This document shows, piece after piece, positions 34,939 to 45,755 of a stretch of DNA of 64,000 bases. The notes beneath the pieces were generated by a model, which was not told the DNA's origin, made no database searches, and worked only from the letters and a program-made list of their open reading frames with translations. The DNA lies in contig OY282519.1 of NCBI GenBank assembly GCA_958296405.1, positions 1,348,132-1,412,131 of the forward strand. The letters are read 5' to 3'. Position 1 is the first letter of the stretch, and each line of letters opens with the position of its first letter. Source of the DNA: an uncultured Pseudomonadales bacterium (GTDB taxonomy: Bacteria; Pseudomonadota; Gammaproteobacteria; Pseudomonadales; Azotimanducaceae). The position numbers and the translations under genes are program-made.

Positions 34939-35922
34939 CTAAGGCGCCGGCGAGCTGGCCGGCGCCGCTGGCGCAGAACGATGGTTGGCGTTCGGCGCGT
35001 CAGACGCCCCGCTTGGCGGGCATTGGTTGGTGAAGAATCGATCTGGGCGCAGCGCCTTGGTGTCGACCACGCCGATGCGTTGGTAGCGCTCGAACAGCGC
35101 ATCGGCATCCGGCGCGGCATAGCGCTCTGGGTCGCTCTCGAAGCGAGCGCAATGGCGCAACAACACCTGTTCGATGTGGGGCCGGAGCAGCCGGTCGTAG
35201 GCGTTCGGGTTGATGGCTTCATCCCAGAAGGCGTTCACATGGTCGCCCCACGCGAAGTCGCGCTGGCGCACCGGCTTGCCGCCCTCCCAGACGAAGATGG
35301 CGCCTTTGCGGGGCACCACGCCGTCCTCGAAGAGGCTGCGGTAGAAGCGATAGCCCTCGTAGTTCGCCACGATGTCCGCGTTTGAGTAGGCGCCGGTGGT
35401 GAGCCGGCCGAAGATCGCCTTCTCGGTGGTGACGGAGCGCTTCGCCGCGCGCGCTTCGTCACCCATGCGCCGGTAACGGCGATAGAACTTCCAACCTTGC
35501 GAGAGGAAGTGGCCGATCTTGTCGGTGCCGATGAGCGCCCCATTCACCTTGATCGTGGGGCCGAATCCGAAGATGCCGGCCACGCGGGTGGCGTACATGG
35601 GCAGTTGCGCGTAGATGGATTGCGAGCGTGTGACGGGGAGCTTCTCCACCTCCGGCGCCCGGATGGCCCAACGCTCCAGCTTGTCCACCCAGTGGCGCCC
35701 GCCGAGCTTGCGATAGATGGCAGTGGCGAAACGCCCGTCGTCGGGGCCTCGGCGCCAGCCTGCCGCGAGTTCATCGAGCGCCGCGTTGACTTGGCGGTCC
35801 AGCGCTGGGGCGCTCTCGGCAATGTCGATGTGGCGCCCGGTGTATGGGTCTGTCTCGTAGCCGAAGACAGCGCCGCCAAACGTCGCCAGCACAAGCCCCA
35901 GCGCCGGCAACCTACGGCTCAC
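34939..35922 (-). CDS. Secreted or membrane-anchored protein, unknown function
   Basis: The 327-residue product starts at GTG 35922 with a signal-like hydrophobic stretch (VSRRLPALGLVLATFGGAVFG). The body has several aromatic blocks, including GTDKIGHFLSQGWKFYRRYR and NYEGYRFYRSLFEDGV, which I recognise as common to a set of uncharacterised secreted proteins. A longer open frame to 36060 overlaps the monooxygenase gene and is unlikely. No catalytic motif is seen. It ends 8 bases from the convergent carboxylase gene. Confidence 0.65.
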   Translation of the reverse strand: MSRRLPALGLVLATFGGAVFGYETDPYTGRHIDIAESAPALDRQVNAALDELAAGWRRGPDDGRFATAIYRKLGGRHWVDKLERWAIRAPEVEKLPVTRSQSIYAQLPMYATRVAGIFGFGPTIKVNGALIGTDKIGHFLSQGWKFYRRYRRMGDEARAAKRSVTTEKAIFGRLTTGAYSNADIVANYEGYRFYRSLFEDGVVPRKGAIFVWEGGKPVRQRDFAWGDHVNAFWDEAINPNAYDRLLRPHIEQVLLRHCARFESDPERYAAPDADALFERYQRIGVVDTKALRPDRFFTNQCPPSGASDAPNANHRSAPAAPASSPAP

Positions 35923-35977
35923 GGAGTTGCCCGCAGCGGCCCGCCGGCCATCCCGACGCACCGCCGGGGCCAAAGCG

Positions 35978-37783
<1,806 letters not shown>

Positions 37784-38107
37784 GTTTCCAGGCTCCTTCA
37801 GTCAAGGCAGGGAAACGCTAGTATAGGCTGCGATGCCGTTCGGAAATCAAGCGCTTGGAAGTGCGGGCGTTGAACGATGCATCGCTGGCTGATCCCGCTC
37901 CCCTGCTTTGTCCTTCCCTCAATCCCTCATCTATAGGGCGTGGGGGATCAGCGACCCTCTGGACGTTTGAGGTCAGGCCGCCGCCATCATCTTGGCGAAC
38001 TCGGCAGGTGTTTCATGTGAATGGGGCGGGAAGGGGCCGTCCCCGGCCACTGGCTCAATCCCGCCTCTCTATTGGGCAGCCGCCATGAATGGATCACGCG
38101 CATCGCG
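37784..38107. other. Intergenic stretch with a short inverted repeat and transposase-like scrap
   Basis: This 324-base gap holds the ribosome binding site of the monooxygenase and a 9-bp inverted repeat (GCTGATCCC at 37888-37896, GGGATCAGC at 37944-37952). A minus-strand frame near 37980-38025 ends in HETPAEFAKMMAAA and a stop, which could be the tail of a lost gene, but the text is too short to assign. No other feature is seen. Confidence 0.4.
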
Positions 38108-40102
38108 CTAGTGGAGCCAGCGATTGGTGTGCCAGAGGGATTTCGGCACCACCCCATCGCGCAACGCCGGCGCAGCTTGGCCGTCGGCCGCGCTCGGAGC
38201 GGCCCTCGACGACGCCCCCGCCGGGTCCGCTGGGCAAGCGCCCGTCTCCCGGTAGGCGAGGGCCGCCCGCAGGCGCGCCTCATCCACATCGCCGAAGCCA
38301 TGGCGATAGTCGTCGCCGACGGGGCAGCCGGGCACTTCCACGCCCTCTATGCTGGGCAGGCCGGCCGGTGAGAAGCCGTCTGGGTAGTCACCGAAGCCCT
38401 TGGCATTCTCGCCTTGGAACTGCACCGTGAAGTAGGTGGTGCCGCAGTTGTCGAAGGGATAGAAGCCGTAGGGCTTGCCGCAGGTGGTGGCGCCAATCTG
38501 GATGACTTCGATGTCGATGCCGCGCAAGCTGTTGATGATGGTCTCCGAGGCAGAGCAGGTGCCACCGCCAGTGAGCACAAAGAGGCGCGGCAAGTTCAAA
38601 GTCGGGAGCGAGTCGCCCGCCGGCACCCGGTTGGCAGCCGGCAGCCCGATGGTTTCCGTGTAGAACGGCACGGGCTCCAGCCGCTCGCCGGTGACGGGAT
38701 TCCGCGTTCGATGCTTGTCGTTGAAACGTAGGGACTCGAACACGCGGCCCTGCGCCGCCGCCGGGCCGGCGATCATGTAAGCGAGCTGGCTGGCGATGGC
38801 GAGATAACCGCCGCCGTTGTAGCGCAGGTCGAGCACAAGGTCCGTCAAGCCCCGGTCTTCGAGCGATGCCACTGCGTCCCGCAACTCCCGCTCGGCGGAG
38901 CCGCTATGGTCGTTGAAGAGCATGTAGCCCACGGGGCCCGAGGGGGTGGAGATCACGTCCACATGCTGCACTGGATCCGGAACGACCTCGGCCGAACGCA
39001 GCATGATCGTCCGGGGCGCGGTGGCGCCCAAGTCTCGCACCACGAACTCATGCGTCTCGCCCACGCTAGATGGACGGAGGCCGGCGTTGAGCGTTTCGAC
39101 CTCTTCTTCGGTCGCGGCGTTCACGAAGTCCACGCCGTCGATTTCCAGCACCAAGGCGCCACGCGCCAAGCCGGCCTCCGTTGCCGGCGAGTTGGGCTCC
39201 GTGTAGGCGACGCGTGCCTCCCGAGGCGGGCTTGCCGCCAGCAGCGCGAAGGACGCGCCATACCCCGCGGTCGCGCCGCCGCGCGTCAGCACCTGCCATT
39301 CGTCGGTGTCATAAGTGAAGTGAAAGCGATCCCGCGGCCGGCCGCTTGGCGTGACGGCGGTGGTGCGCAGCACTTGGAAGTACTCCAGCAGGTCGCCATT
39401 GGAGTCGCCATAAGAGAGCGGCTCCACATCGGCGATTTGGTCGTACCAGAGATAGAGATCGTTGCTCCACGAGCGCAGCCAGTGCTTCTCGAGCAACGTC
39501 GAGCCGGGTCGGTCCGGCCACGGGTTGCCATCCAGATTCACGCCGCTGCGGGGGTTCTCGCAGCGCGCGGCGAACTCGCGATAGGGATGGAAGCGGCCGG
39601 CCGCGATGGTGCGGCTGCGGTCTATCGGCCAAGGGTCGAGCGTGTCCTCCAAGCCGTCGTCGTCGTCGTCCAGGTCGCGGCTGTCCGGCGTGCCGTCGCC
39701 ATCGGTGTCGGCGTCGGCCCCCACCGTGATGAGGTCCTCCCGTTCGCTCGTGTCCCGCCCAACGATGGTGCGCACCGCCAACGTCACCGTGTAGGCGCCG
39801 GCTGCGTCGTATGTGTGGGTGGGATTGACCTCTGAACTGCGAGCGCCATCGCCGAACGTCCACGCATAGGTGGCCGGCGCCACCCCGACCGTGGATTCAT
39901 TGCGAAACGCCACCGTGTGTGGCGGCGGCCCGCTGCGCTCCGCCTCTGCGACGCTGAAGCGGGCTGCGGGCAGCAAGTGCAGCAGATTGAGCCGGCCACT
40001 GGCATCCTCGGCCGCGGCGCCGAGCGCGGCCACCAACGCGGCGCCAGCAAGCCCCAAACGCGGCGCGATGGCCGGCGCGCGCTTCGCCGCCGCGTCAATC
40101 AT
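38108..40102 (-). CDS. PKD-domain S41 (C-terminal processing type) secreted protease
   Basis: The 664-residue protein has a signal-like start, a PKD domain (about 50-128, YAWTFGDGARSSEVNPTHTYDAAG), an Asp-rich thrombospondin type 3-like calcium segment (DTDGDGTPDSRDLDDDDDG), a PDZ-like part, and a peptidase S41 domain with GGGTCSASETI, where Ser is the nucleophile. The extracellular location and calcium repeats suggest a secreted or surface protease. ATG 40102 has AAGGAGGTGACCC upstream, which settles the start. Confidence 0.82.
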   Translation of the reverse strand: MIDAAAKRAPAIAPRLGLAGAALVAALGAAAEDASGRLNLLHLLPAARFSVAEAERSGPPPHTVAFRNESTVGVAPATYAWTFGDGARSSEVNPTHTYDAAGAYTVTLAVRTIVGRDTSEREDLITVGADADTDGDGTPDSRDLDDDDDGLEDTLDPWPIDRSRTIAAGRFHPYREFAARCENPRSGVNLDGNPWPDRPGSTLLEKHWLRSWSNDLYLWYDQIADVEPLSYGDSNGDLLEYFQVLRTTAVTPSGRPRDRFHFTYDTDEWQVLTRGGATAGYGASFALLAASPPREARVAYTEPNSPATEAGLARGALVLEIDGVDFVNAATEEEVETLNAGLRPSSVGETHEFVVRDLGATAPRTIMLRSAEVVPDPVQHVDVISTPSGPVGYMLFNDHSGSAERELRDAVASLEDRGLTDLVLDLRYNGGGYLAIASQLAYMIAGPAAAQGRVFESLRFNDKHRTRNPVTGERLEPVPFYTETIGLPAANRVPAGDSLPTLNLPRLFVLTGGGTCSASETIINSLRGIDIEVIQIGATTCGKPYGFYPFDNCGTTYFTVQFQGENAKGFGDYPDGFSPAGLPSIEGVEVPGCPVGDDYRHGFGDVDEARLRAALAYRETGACPADPAGASSRAAPSAADGQAAPALRDGVVPKSLWHTNRWLH

Positions 40103-40148
40103 GGGTCACCTCCTTGGCGGGCGGCGATCTCTTCGCCGGGGCCTGCAG

Positions 40149-40685
40149 CTAGCCTGGGCAGGCCACTGGCTCGCCGCGATTGTTGGTGCATTGAACGAAT
40201 CCATACTGTCGCACTTCCTGGTTGGAGAAGGCAACGCAGGATTCCGGGTCCGCATCCAGCCAGCGGAAGAACCGGTTGTTGCCACACGGCCTGGGGCAAC
40301 GCCATTCCGGTTTCGCGATGCTGCACGATTGTTCCGCGAAGGCCTTCTCGAGCCCGTGCCGGCGCACGATTGCGGATTTCCAAGCACTGTGCAGTTCCTG
40401 TACTTCCTCCGTTTGCGGGCGCCCGCCAAGGATCAACGCCGATGCGGCCGATGCGACAGCCGAACCTTTGTCGTAGTCCGCGTGGTCGCGGGCGTGATCG
40501 CAGAACTTGTTGGCGAGCTCCATTTCGCGCGCCAAGTCTGCGCAGGCGTCGACTTCGCCGAGAAAGGGTTGCATGCGGCCGAGGGAGGGCGTGGAGCAGC
40601 CGCTCAGGACGACGGCCGAGATGGCGATGCGCAATGCCACGATCCAACTCCGCTGGATGTGGGCGATGGAGATGGTGCGTTCCAT
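40149..40685 (-). CDS. Lipoprotein of unknown function
   Basis: The 178-residue protein has a lipoprotein signal (RIAISAVVLSGC, lipobox Cys about residue 30) and contains many Cys in the second half (CSIAKPEWRCPRPCGNNR, then SCVAFSN and VQCTNNRGEPVACPG), suggesting several disulfides. ATG 40685 has GAGGAAAC upstream. It runs in the same direction as the S41 gene but 47 bases upstream of it, so they may be cotranscribed. Confidence 0.65.
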   Translation of the reverse strand: MERTISIAHIQRSWIVALRIAISAVVLSGCSTPSLGRMQPFLGEVDACADLAREMELANKFCDHARDHADYDKGSAVASAASALILGGRPQTEEVQELHSAWKSAIVRRHGLEKAFAEQSCSIAKPEWRCPRPCGNNRFFRWLDADPESCVAFSNQEVRQYGFVQCTNNRGEPVACPG

Positions 40686-40787
40686 GAGTTTCCTCGCAGC
40701 CAGTCTTCTTATCGCATGAACGAGAATGCATATTGTTGCGGACGTTATCTGAACAATGGCTGAACTAAGCGCCTCAGACGCATGGGT

Positions 40788-40943
40788 TTAGCGCAGCGTG
40801 GCCACGACGAAAGTGAACCTCATCGCGGGGACAGTGGGCGCCTCGCAAGCGCTCACGAGATAGACGGCCCATGCGTCCAGCAAATCGCGCCGCTTGGCGA
40901 ACGGGTCGCTCCTCGCGTAGGCAACTTCGGCTTGGTTGCGGAT
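40788..40943 (-). pseudogene. C-terminal remnant of a tyrosine recombinase (P4-type integrase)
   Basis: A minus-strand frame reads QAEVAYARSDPFAKRRDLLDAWAVYLVSACE and then a stop. This is the end of P4-like integrases, with the catalytic Tyr in AYARSD followed by the RRxLMxxWAxYL helix. Upstream of it the frame loses similarity and runs into the start region of the plus-strand ATPase gene. Only about 50 codons remain. It marks a former integration site; no tRNA was seen beside it. Confidence 0.6.
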
Positions 40944-41001
40944 GGGCGCTGAGTTCGCACATAGGATTGCAATTTCGGAGTGCTTCTCCACGATTGCAAA
41001 G

Positions 41002-42201
41002 ATGACAGCGGAGCTGCTGAATCGCGAAATCGGCGTCCGATTGGAGGCCCGGTTGGGGACATTCCCGGCTGTCGCCCTGTTGGGGCCGCGCCAAGTGGGC
41101 AAAACCACCTTGGCGCAGGCGGTTGCGGAAACGAGCGCTGCGCGGCTGGGGAAGCCCAGTGTCTATCTGGATTTGGAGAATCCGGTAGATCAACAAAAGC
41201 TGGTCGATGCGCCGAGTTATCTCGGTGCGCAGCAGGGCCGATTGGCGGTGCTGGACGAGATTCGGCACCTGCCGGAACTGTTTCGGGCGTTGCGCGGCAT
41301 CATCGACGGGCGCATTCGCGGCGGTGAGGGCGTCGGGCAGTTCCTCCTGCTCGGCTCGGCTTCCATGGACTTGCTGCGGCAATCCGGCGAGAGCTTGGCG
41401 GGCCGCATCGCCTATGTGGAGCTCGGTCCGCTCGATGTTCGGGAACTGTCCGCCCCGCAGCCGGCGCGCCTTTGGGCTCGGGGTGGGTTCCCACGCAGCT
41501 TTCTCGCCGCCACCGACGCGGACAGCGCCCTCTGGCGGGAGAACTTCATTCGCACCTACTTGGAGCGAGACATTCCAGCGCTGGGGCCGCGCATTCCGGC
41601 GCAAACGCTGCGCCGCTTTTGGACCATGCTGGCGCACGCCCAAGGCGGCTTGTGGAACGCTGCCGCCTTTGCCAAGAGCCTCGCGGTGGATGGCAAGACC
41701 GTCGCCCGCTACCTAGACCTGTTGGTCGATCTCTTGCTGGTGCGGCGCTTGCCGCCGTTCTTCGCCAATGTCCGCAAACGGCTGGTGAAGTCGCCCAAGG
41801 TGTACGTGCGCGACAGCGGCATCGTCCATCGGCTGCTGCGGCTCGACGACGACGAGGCGGTGCTGGGCCACCCGGTGGCCGGCGCCAGCTGGGAGGGCTT
41901 TGCCGTGGAAACCTTGCTGCGCGCCGCCCCGGAGCTCGCCCAAGCGAGCTTCTACCGCACCGCCACCGGCGTGGAGATCGATCTCGTGCTGGAGTTGCCG
42001 GGCGATCGGCTGTGGGCGGTTGAGATCAAGCGCGGGCTCGCGCCCGCCGTCGGCAAGGGGCTGCGCACGGCGCTCGAAGACGTGCAGCCGGACCGAGCCT
42101 TCCTCGTCTATGGCGGCGACGAGCGTTACCCGCAGGAAGGGGGGCTGGAAGCGATTGGATTGCGGGAACTGGCCGATGAGCTGTTGCGCTTGGGGCCTTA
42201 A
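41002..42201 (+). CDS. DUF4143 / AAA_14 family ATPase
   Basis: The 399-residue protein has Walker A GPRQVGKT at residues 28-35, an LDEIRHLPELFRALRG Walker B/sensor region, and a C-terminal DUF4143 domain with a nuclease-like fold (VEIDLVLELPGDRLWAVEIKRG). The biological role of the family is not known; members are often mobile and patchily distributed. It stands beside a broken integrase. ATG 41002 is preferred over an upstream ATG at 40936. Confidence 0.82.
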   Translation: MTAELLNREIGVRLEARLGTFPAVALLGPRQVGKTTLAQAVAETSAARLGKPSVYLDLENPVDQQKLVDAPSYLGAQQGRLAVLDEIRHLPELFRALRGIIDGRIRGGEGVGQFLLLGSASMDLLRQSGESLAGRIAYVELGPLDVRELSAPQPARLWARGGFPRSFLAATDADSALWRENFIRTYLERDIPALGPRIPAQTLRRFWTMLAHAQGGLWNAAAFAKSLAVDGKTVARYLDLLVDLLLVRRLPPFFANVRKRLVKSPKVYVRDSGIVHRLLRLDDDEAVLGHPVAGASWEGFAVETLLRAAPELAQASFYRTATGVEIDLVLELPGDRLWAVEIKRGLAPAVGKGLRTALEDVQPDRAFLVYGGDERYPQEGGLEAIGLRELADELLRLGP

Positions 42202-42300
42202 CGCGCACAGCCGGCGTACGGGGGCACTCTGGGCGGCGTTCGAAGGCAAAGTGCAGCGCCTCGGCTAGCGCTTGAGCGACGGGTCTGCCATCCTTCAACC

Positions 42301-43437
42301 ATGCCTGCCACGGCTTTCAGCTTCACCGACGAGCAACGCCAGTTCCGGGACGTCGCGCGGCGCTTCCTCGGCGACGTGTCGCCGCCCACCGCCGTGCGCG
42401 AATGGATGGAATCGGCAAGCGGCTTCGACCCGGCCGTTTGGGATCGGCTCGCCAAGGAGCTCGGCTTCTGCGCCATCCACGTTCCCGAAGCCTACGGCGG
42501 GCAGGGCTTTTCGTTCGTGGAGCTCGGCATCGCCTTGGAGGAGATGGGCCGCGCCTTGCTCTGCGCGCCGTACTTCTCATCGGCAGTCTTGGCGACCGGC
42601 GCGATTCAACATGGCGGCAGCGAGGCGGAGAAAATGGCGTTGTTGCCGGACCTCGCGGCCGGCACGCGGCGCGCGACGTTGGCATTCACGGAACCGAGCG
42701 GCGGTTGGGATGTGGAGCAGGTGGCGCTCACCGCCACGCCTGTGGGCGGCGGCTATCGGCTCGACGGCGAGAAGCGCTTCGTGCTGGATGGCTGCACGGC
42801 GGATTTCATCATCGCCGTGGCGCGGGCGCCCGGCAGCCGCGGGGCGGATGGCCTCTCGCTCTGCATTCTGCCGGGGGACGCCAAAGGCATCGAACGGCGT
42901 CCGCTGCGCTCGCTGGATCCAACCCGCAAGCTCGCGCATCTCACCTTCCACGGCGCGCGCGCCGCGCCATTGGGCGAACCGGAAGGCGCCGCGGCGCCGC
43001 TCAAACGCGCCCTCGCGGAAGCCGCCGCGGCGCTTGCCAATGAAATGGTGGGCGGCGCCCAGCGCATGTTGGATTCGGCGGTGGACTACGCGAAGCTGCG
43101 GATGCAATTCGGCCGGCAGATCGGCTCGTTTCAGGCCATCAAGCACAAGTGCGCGGACATGCTGCTGGAAGTGGAGTTGGCGAAATCTGCCGCGTACCGC
43201 GCTGCGGCGGCGGTGGCGGAGGACGACACCGACGCCCCGGCATTGGCGTCGCTGGCGAAGGCATCCGCTTCAGAGGCATATCTTGGCGCCGCGGCCGCGT
43301 GCATTCAGATCCACGGCGGCATCGGCTTCACCTGGGAAAACGACACCCATTTGTGGTTCAAGCGCGCCAAGGCTTCCGAGGCCTTGCTTGGCGATGCCGC
43401 GTACCACCGCGAACTGATGATGCGGCACATGCAATGA
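42301..43437 (+). CDS. Acyl-CoA dehydrogenase, smaller subunit of a second pair
   Basis: The 378-residue protein starts MPATAFSFTDEQRQFRDVARRFLG and ends with IQIHGGIGFTWENDTHLWFKRAKA, the tail typical of smaller subunits. The middle has LAFTEPSGGWDVEQV. Its stop overlaps the ATG of the next dehydrogenase by ATGA, so the two are translationally coupled. It resembles the 18372-19490 protein in design, and the gene order small then large is the same. The substrate is unknown. Confidence 0.85.
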   Translation: MPATAFSFTDEQRQFRDVARRFLGDVSPPTAVREWMESASGFDPAVWDRLAKELGFCAIHVPEAYGGQGFSFVELGIALEEMGRALLCAPYFSSAVLATGAIQHGGSEAEKMALLPDLAAGTRRATLAFTEPSGGWDVEQVALTATPVGGGYRLDGEKRFVLDGCTADFIIAVARAPGSRGADGLSLCILPGDAKGIERRPLRSLDPTRKLAHLTFHGARAAPLGEPEGAAAPLKRALAEAAAALANEMVGGAQRMLDSAVDYAKLRMQFGRQIGSFQAIKHKCADMLLEVELAKSAAYRAAAAVAEDDTDAPALASLAKASASEAYLGAAAACIQIHGGIGFTWENDTHLWFKRAKASEALLGDAAYHRELMMRHMQ

Positions 43438-44687
43438 CAGAACCGAACGAGGCGGGCGTGCGCGCCCAGGCGCGGGCGTGGCTCGCGGAACATTGGGATG
43501 CGGAGCGTTCCTTGGTGGCGTGGCGCGGCATGTTGGCGGATTCTGGCTGGGGCATGCCGCACTGGCCTGAGCAGTGGCATGGACGCGGCCTTGCCGTCGC
43601 GCTGAGCCAAGCGGTGGACGAGGAGTTTGCCCAGTTCGGCGCCGTGGGCGTCGCCAAGATGGGCATTCGCTTGCTCGCCGGCGCCACGCTCCTCGAACAC
43701 GGGGACGACTTCCACAAGGAGCGCTTCCTGCGCCGCATCCTCACCGGCGAAGACACTTGGTGCCAGCTTTTCAGCGAGCCGGGCAGCGGTTCGGACCTTG
43801 CCGGCGCCACCACCCGCGCCGACTTGGACGGCGACAATTGGGTGGTGAACGGCCAGAAGGTGTGGACGACGAGCGCCCACCATGCGGACTATGGCCTGCT
43901 GCTCGCGCGCACGGATTGGGACGCGCCCAAGCATCAGGGCCTCACTTACTTCGTGCTGAACATGCGCCAGCCCGGCGTCGAGGTGCGGCAGCTGCGGCAA
44001 ATGAACGGCCATGCCTCGTTCAACGAAGTGTTCTTGACGGATGCGAAGATCGAGCGTCCTTACCGCGTCGGCGCAGTGGGTCAAGGCTGGCGCATCGCCA
44101 TGACGACGCTCGCCCACGAACGCCGCGGCGCCGATGGCTTGCGCGGCAGCGCCCGCGAGCGCCTCGGCGAGGGACGCATCTACGCGGAAGAGGCGGCGGA
44201 AACCGCCACGCTGATGGAACCCTACAAGTGGTATCCGCAGCGCGCCGGGCGGGTGGACTTGGTGCTGCCGCGGGCGCGTGAAACCGGCCGCATCGCAGAT
44301 CCTGCCGTGCGCCAAGCGGTGGCGCGGCTGTTAGTGCTGGCGCGCTCGGCGGAATGGACCGCGCGCCGTGCCCGCGCCGACCAAGAGCTTGGCCGTCCGC
44401 AGGGCCCGGAAGGCTCGCTTGGCAAGCTGGCAGCGAGCCACGTCGCCCGCGCCGCGGCCCATGCCCATACGCTGATTGCCGGGGCGGACGCGATGCTCGC
44501 CGGCGACGATGGTCCCTTGGATGGCCTCATCGCGGAGATCCTCGTTTCGGTGCCGGCCACGTCCATCGCCGGCGGCACGGACGAAATCCAACGCAACATC
44601 ATCGCCGAGCGGGTGCTGGGCCTGCCGAGGGAGCCGCGCATGGACAGTGGCCCGTTCCGGGACGTGCCGAGGAACGTCGGCGGCTGA
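43434..44687 (+). CDS. Acyl-CoA dehydrogenase, larger subunit of a second pair
   Basis: The 417-residue protein has QLFSEPGSGSDLAGATTRA, GQKVWTTSAHHADYGLLLART and the ending IAGGTDEIQRNIIAERVLGLP. As in the larger subunit of the first pair, the usual catalytic Glu position is Gly (IAGGT). ATG 43434 overlaps the upstream stop. A mixed complex with the 42301-43437 protein is inferred; the combination recalls FadE pairs for steroid side chains. Confidence 0.86.
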   Translation: MTEPNEAGVRAQARAWLAEHWDAERSLVAWRGMLADSGWGMPHWPEQWHGRGLAVALSQAVDEEFAQFGAVGVAKMGIRLLAGATLLEHGDDFHKERFLRRILTGEDTWCQLFSEPGSGSDLAGATTRADLDGDNWVVNGQKVWTTSAHHADYGLLLARTDWDAPKHQGLTYFVLNMRQPGVEVRQLRQMNGHASFNEVFLTDAKIERPYRVGAVGQGWRIAMTTLAHERRGADGLRGSARERLGEGRIYAEEAAETATLMEPYKWYPQRAGRVDLVLPRARETGRIADPAVRQAVARLLVLARSAEWTARRARADQELGRPQGPEGSLGKLAASHVARAAAHAHTLIAGADAMLAGDDGPLDGLIAEILVSVPATSIAGGTDEIQRNIIAERVLGLPREPRMDSGPFRDVPRNVGG

Positions 44688-44728
44688 GCCAAGGCTGCGC
44701 GGCGAGCAAACGCGCTAGGCGGCGCCGC

Positions 44729-45712
44729 TCACCAACCCGCCAACCAAGGCAGCCCGAAGGCGAGCACCACGCTCACCACCAAACCGCTCAGCGCCTTGGC
44801 GGCGTCGAGCAGCACCTTGCGCGTGGTGGCGCGCGCGTGGGTGTCTGCCAAGTACATCGACAGGGCGAACTCGCGCCCGGCCAGCACGCCGAGGAACACC
44901 CACGTCGTGCTCATCGGCATGTTGCTCCACTCCTTGAAGATGAGCAGCACCAAGCCGTAGATGAAGTCGATGATGGTGGCGGCGCGGATGTCCGTGGTAT
45001 CCGTCTTGGAGGTGACGATCTTCTGGATTTGGCCGCCGAACTGGTAGAAGACGATGCCGAGGAAGATCACCAGCAGGCTCGAACCGAAGGCCAGCCACCC
45101 CACGGACATGTCGCGCGGCAGGTAGACGAAGATGTTGGCCAAGTCTTGAATGAGCCACTGGCTCCAGAGGAAGCCGGTGGAGAGCCATTGCAGCACCACC
45201 CAATAGCTTGGGATGTCCGCGCCGCGGGTGCGATGGAAGAACTCCGTCGCGCGCTTGAAGACGAGCCGAAACAGCAACAGCGCGGCGCCGAAGGCCACCA
45301 CATAGCCCAAGGCAGACTTCATGAGCATCGCGCCGATGTTGCTGGACGCGAACACCGTGAGGACGAGAAACGTCGTGCTCACCGGCACGCCGAAGCGCGT
45401 GAGAATCAACAACGCCAGCGGCGGAATGGCGTGTACCCAGCTGATTCCAGCCGCCGGCACTGGGAACTTCTCGAGGCGGCCGTAGGCTGGGTCTCCGCTG
45501 CTCCACCAGCCAAAGACGATGACGGCGACGAGAATCCCGCCAGCGAAGAGCCACAGCGCCCACCACGGCCTGTGCGCGTTGGAGGAGAGGAACGTGCCGA
45601 GGGTCTGGATGGAGTCGTTCGCCACCACCGAATAGGCGGCGAGCGCGAACCCCACGATCATGTAGAGTTCGATCAGCGAGATGGCGGCGCCCCCCGGTTT
45701 TGCCGAGCCCAA
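44729..45712 (-). CDS. PiT-like (Pho4 superfamily) membrane transporter, divergent
   Basis: The 327-residue protein has about eight to nine transmembrane helices and two related halves. The first half contains SVVANDSIQTLG, a variant of the PiT signature GANDxANxxG, and FGVPVSTTFLVLTVFA; the second contains NMPMSTTWVFLGVLAGREFA. PiT carriers move phosphate, sulfate or other anions with cations. It is shorter than classical PitA (about 500) and the altered signature leaves the substrate open. TTG 45712 is the longest start; ATG at M18 would cut into the first helix. Confidence 0.68.
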   Translation of the reverse strand: MGSAKPGGAAISLIELYMIVGFALAAYSVVANDSIQTLGTFLSSNAHRPWWALWLFAGGILVAVIVFGWWSSGDPAYGRLEKFPVPAAGISWVHAIPPLALLILTRFGVPVSTTFLVLTVFASSNIGAMLMKSALGYVVAFGAALLLFRLVFKRATEFFHRTRGADIPSYWVVLQWLSTGFLWSQWLIQDLANIFVYLPRDMSVGWLAFGSSLLVIFLGIVFYQFGGQIQKIVTSKTDTTDIRAATIIDFIYGLVLLIFKEWSNMPMSTTWVFLGVLAGREFALSMYLADTHARATTRKVLLDAAKALSGLVVSVVLAFGLPWLAGW

Positions 45713-45755
45713 TCGCGCCTAGCCGCGGGTGCGCCCGGTGTGCCGAACACGCCGC

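Noticed and set aside
37970-38030. Transposase 3' end of an insertion sequence
   Set aside because: The readable tail is only about 15 residues and I found no convincing terminal repeats or target duplication around it.
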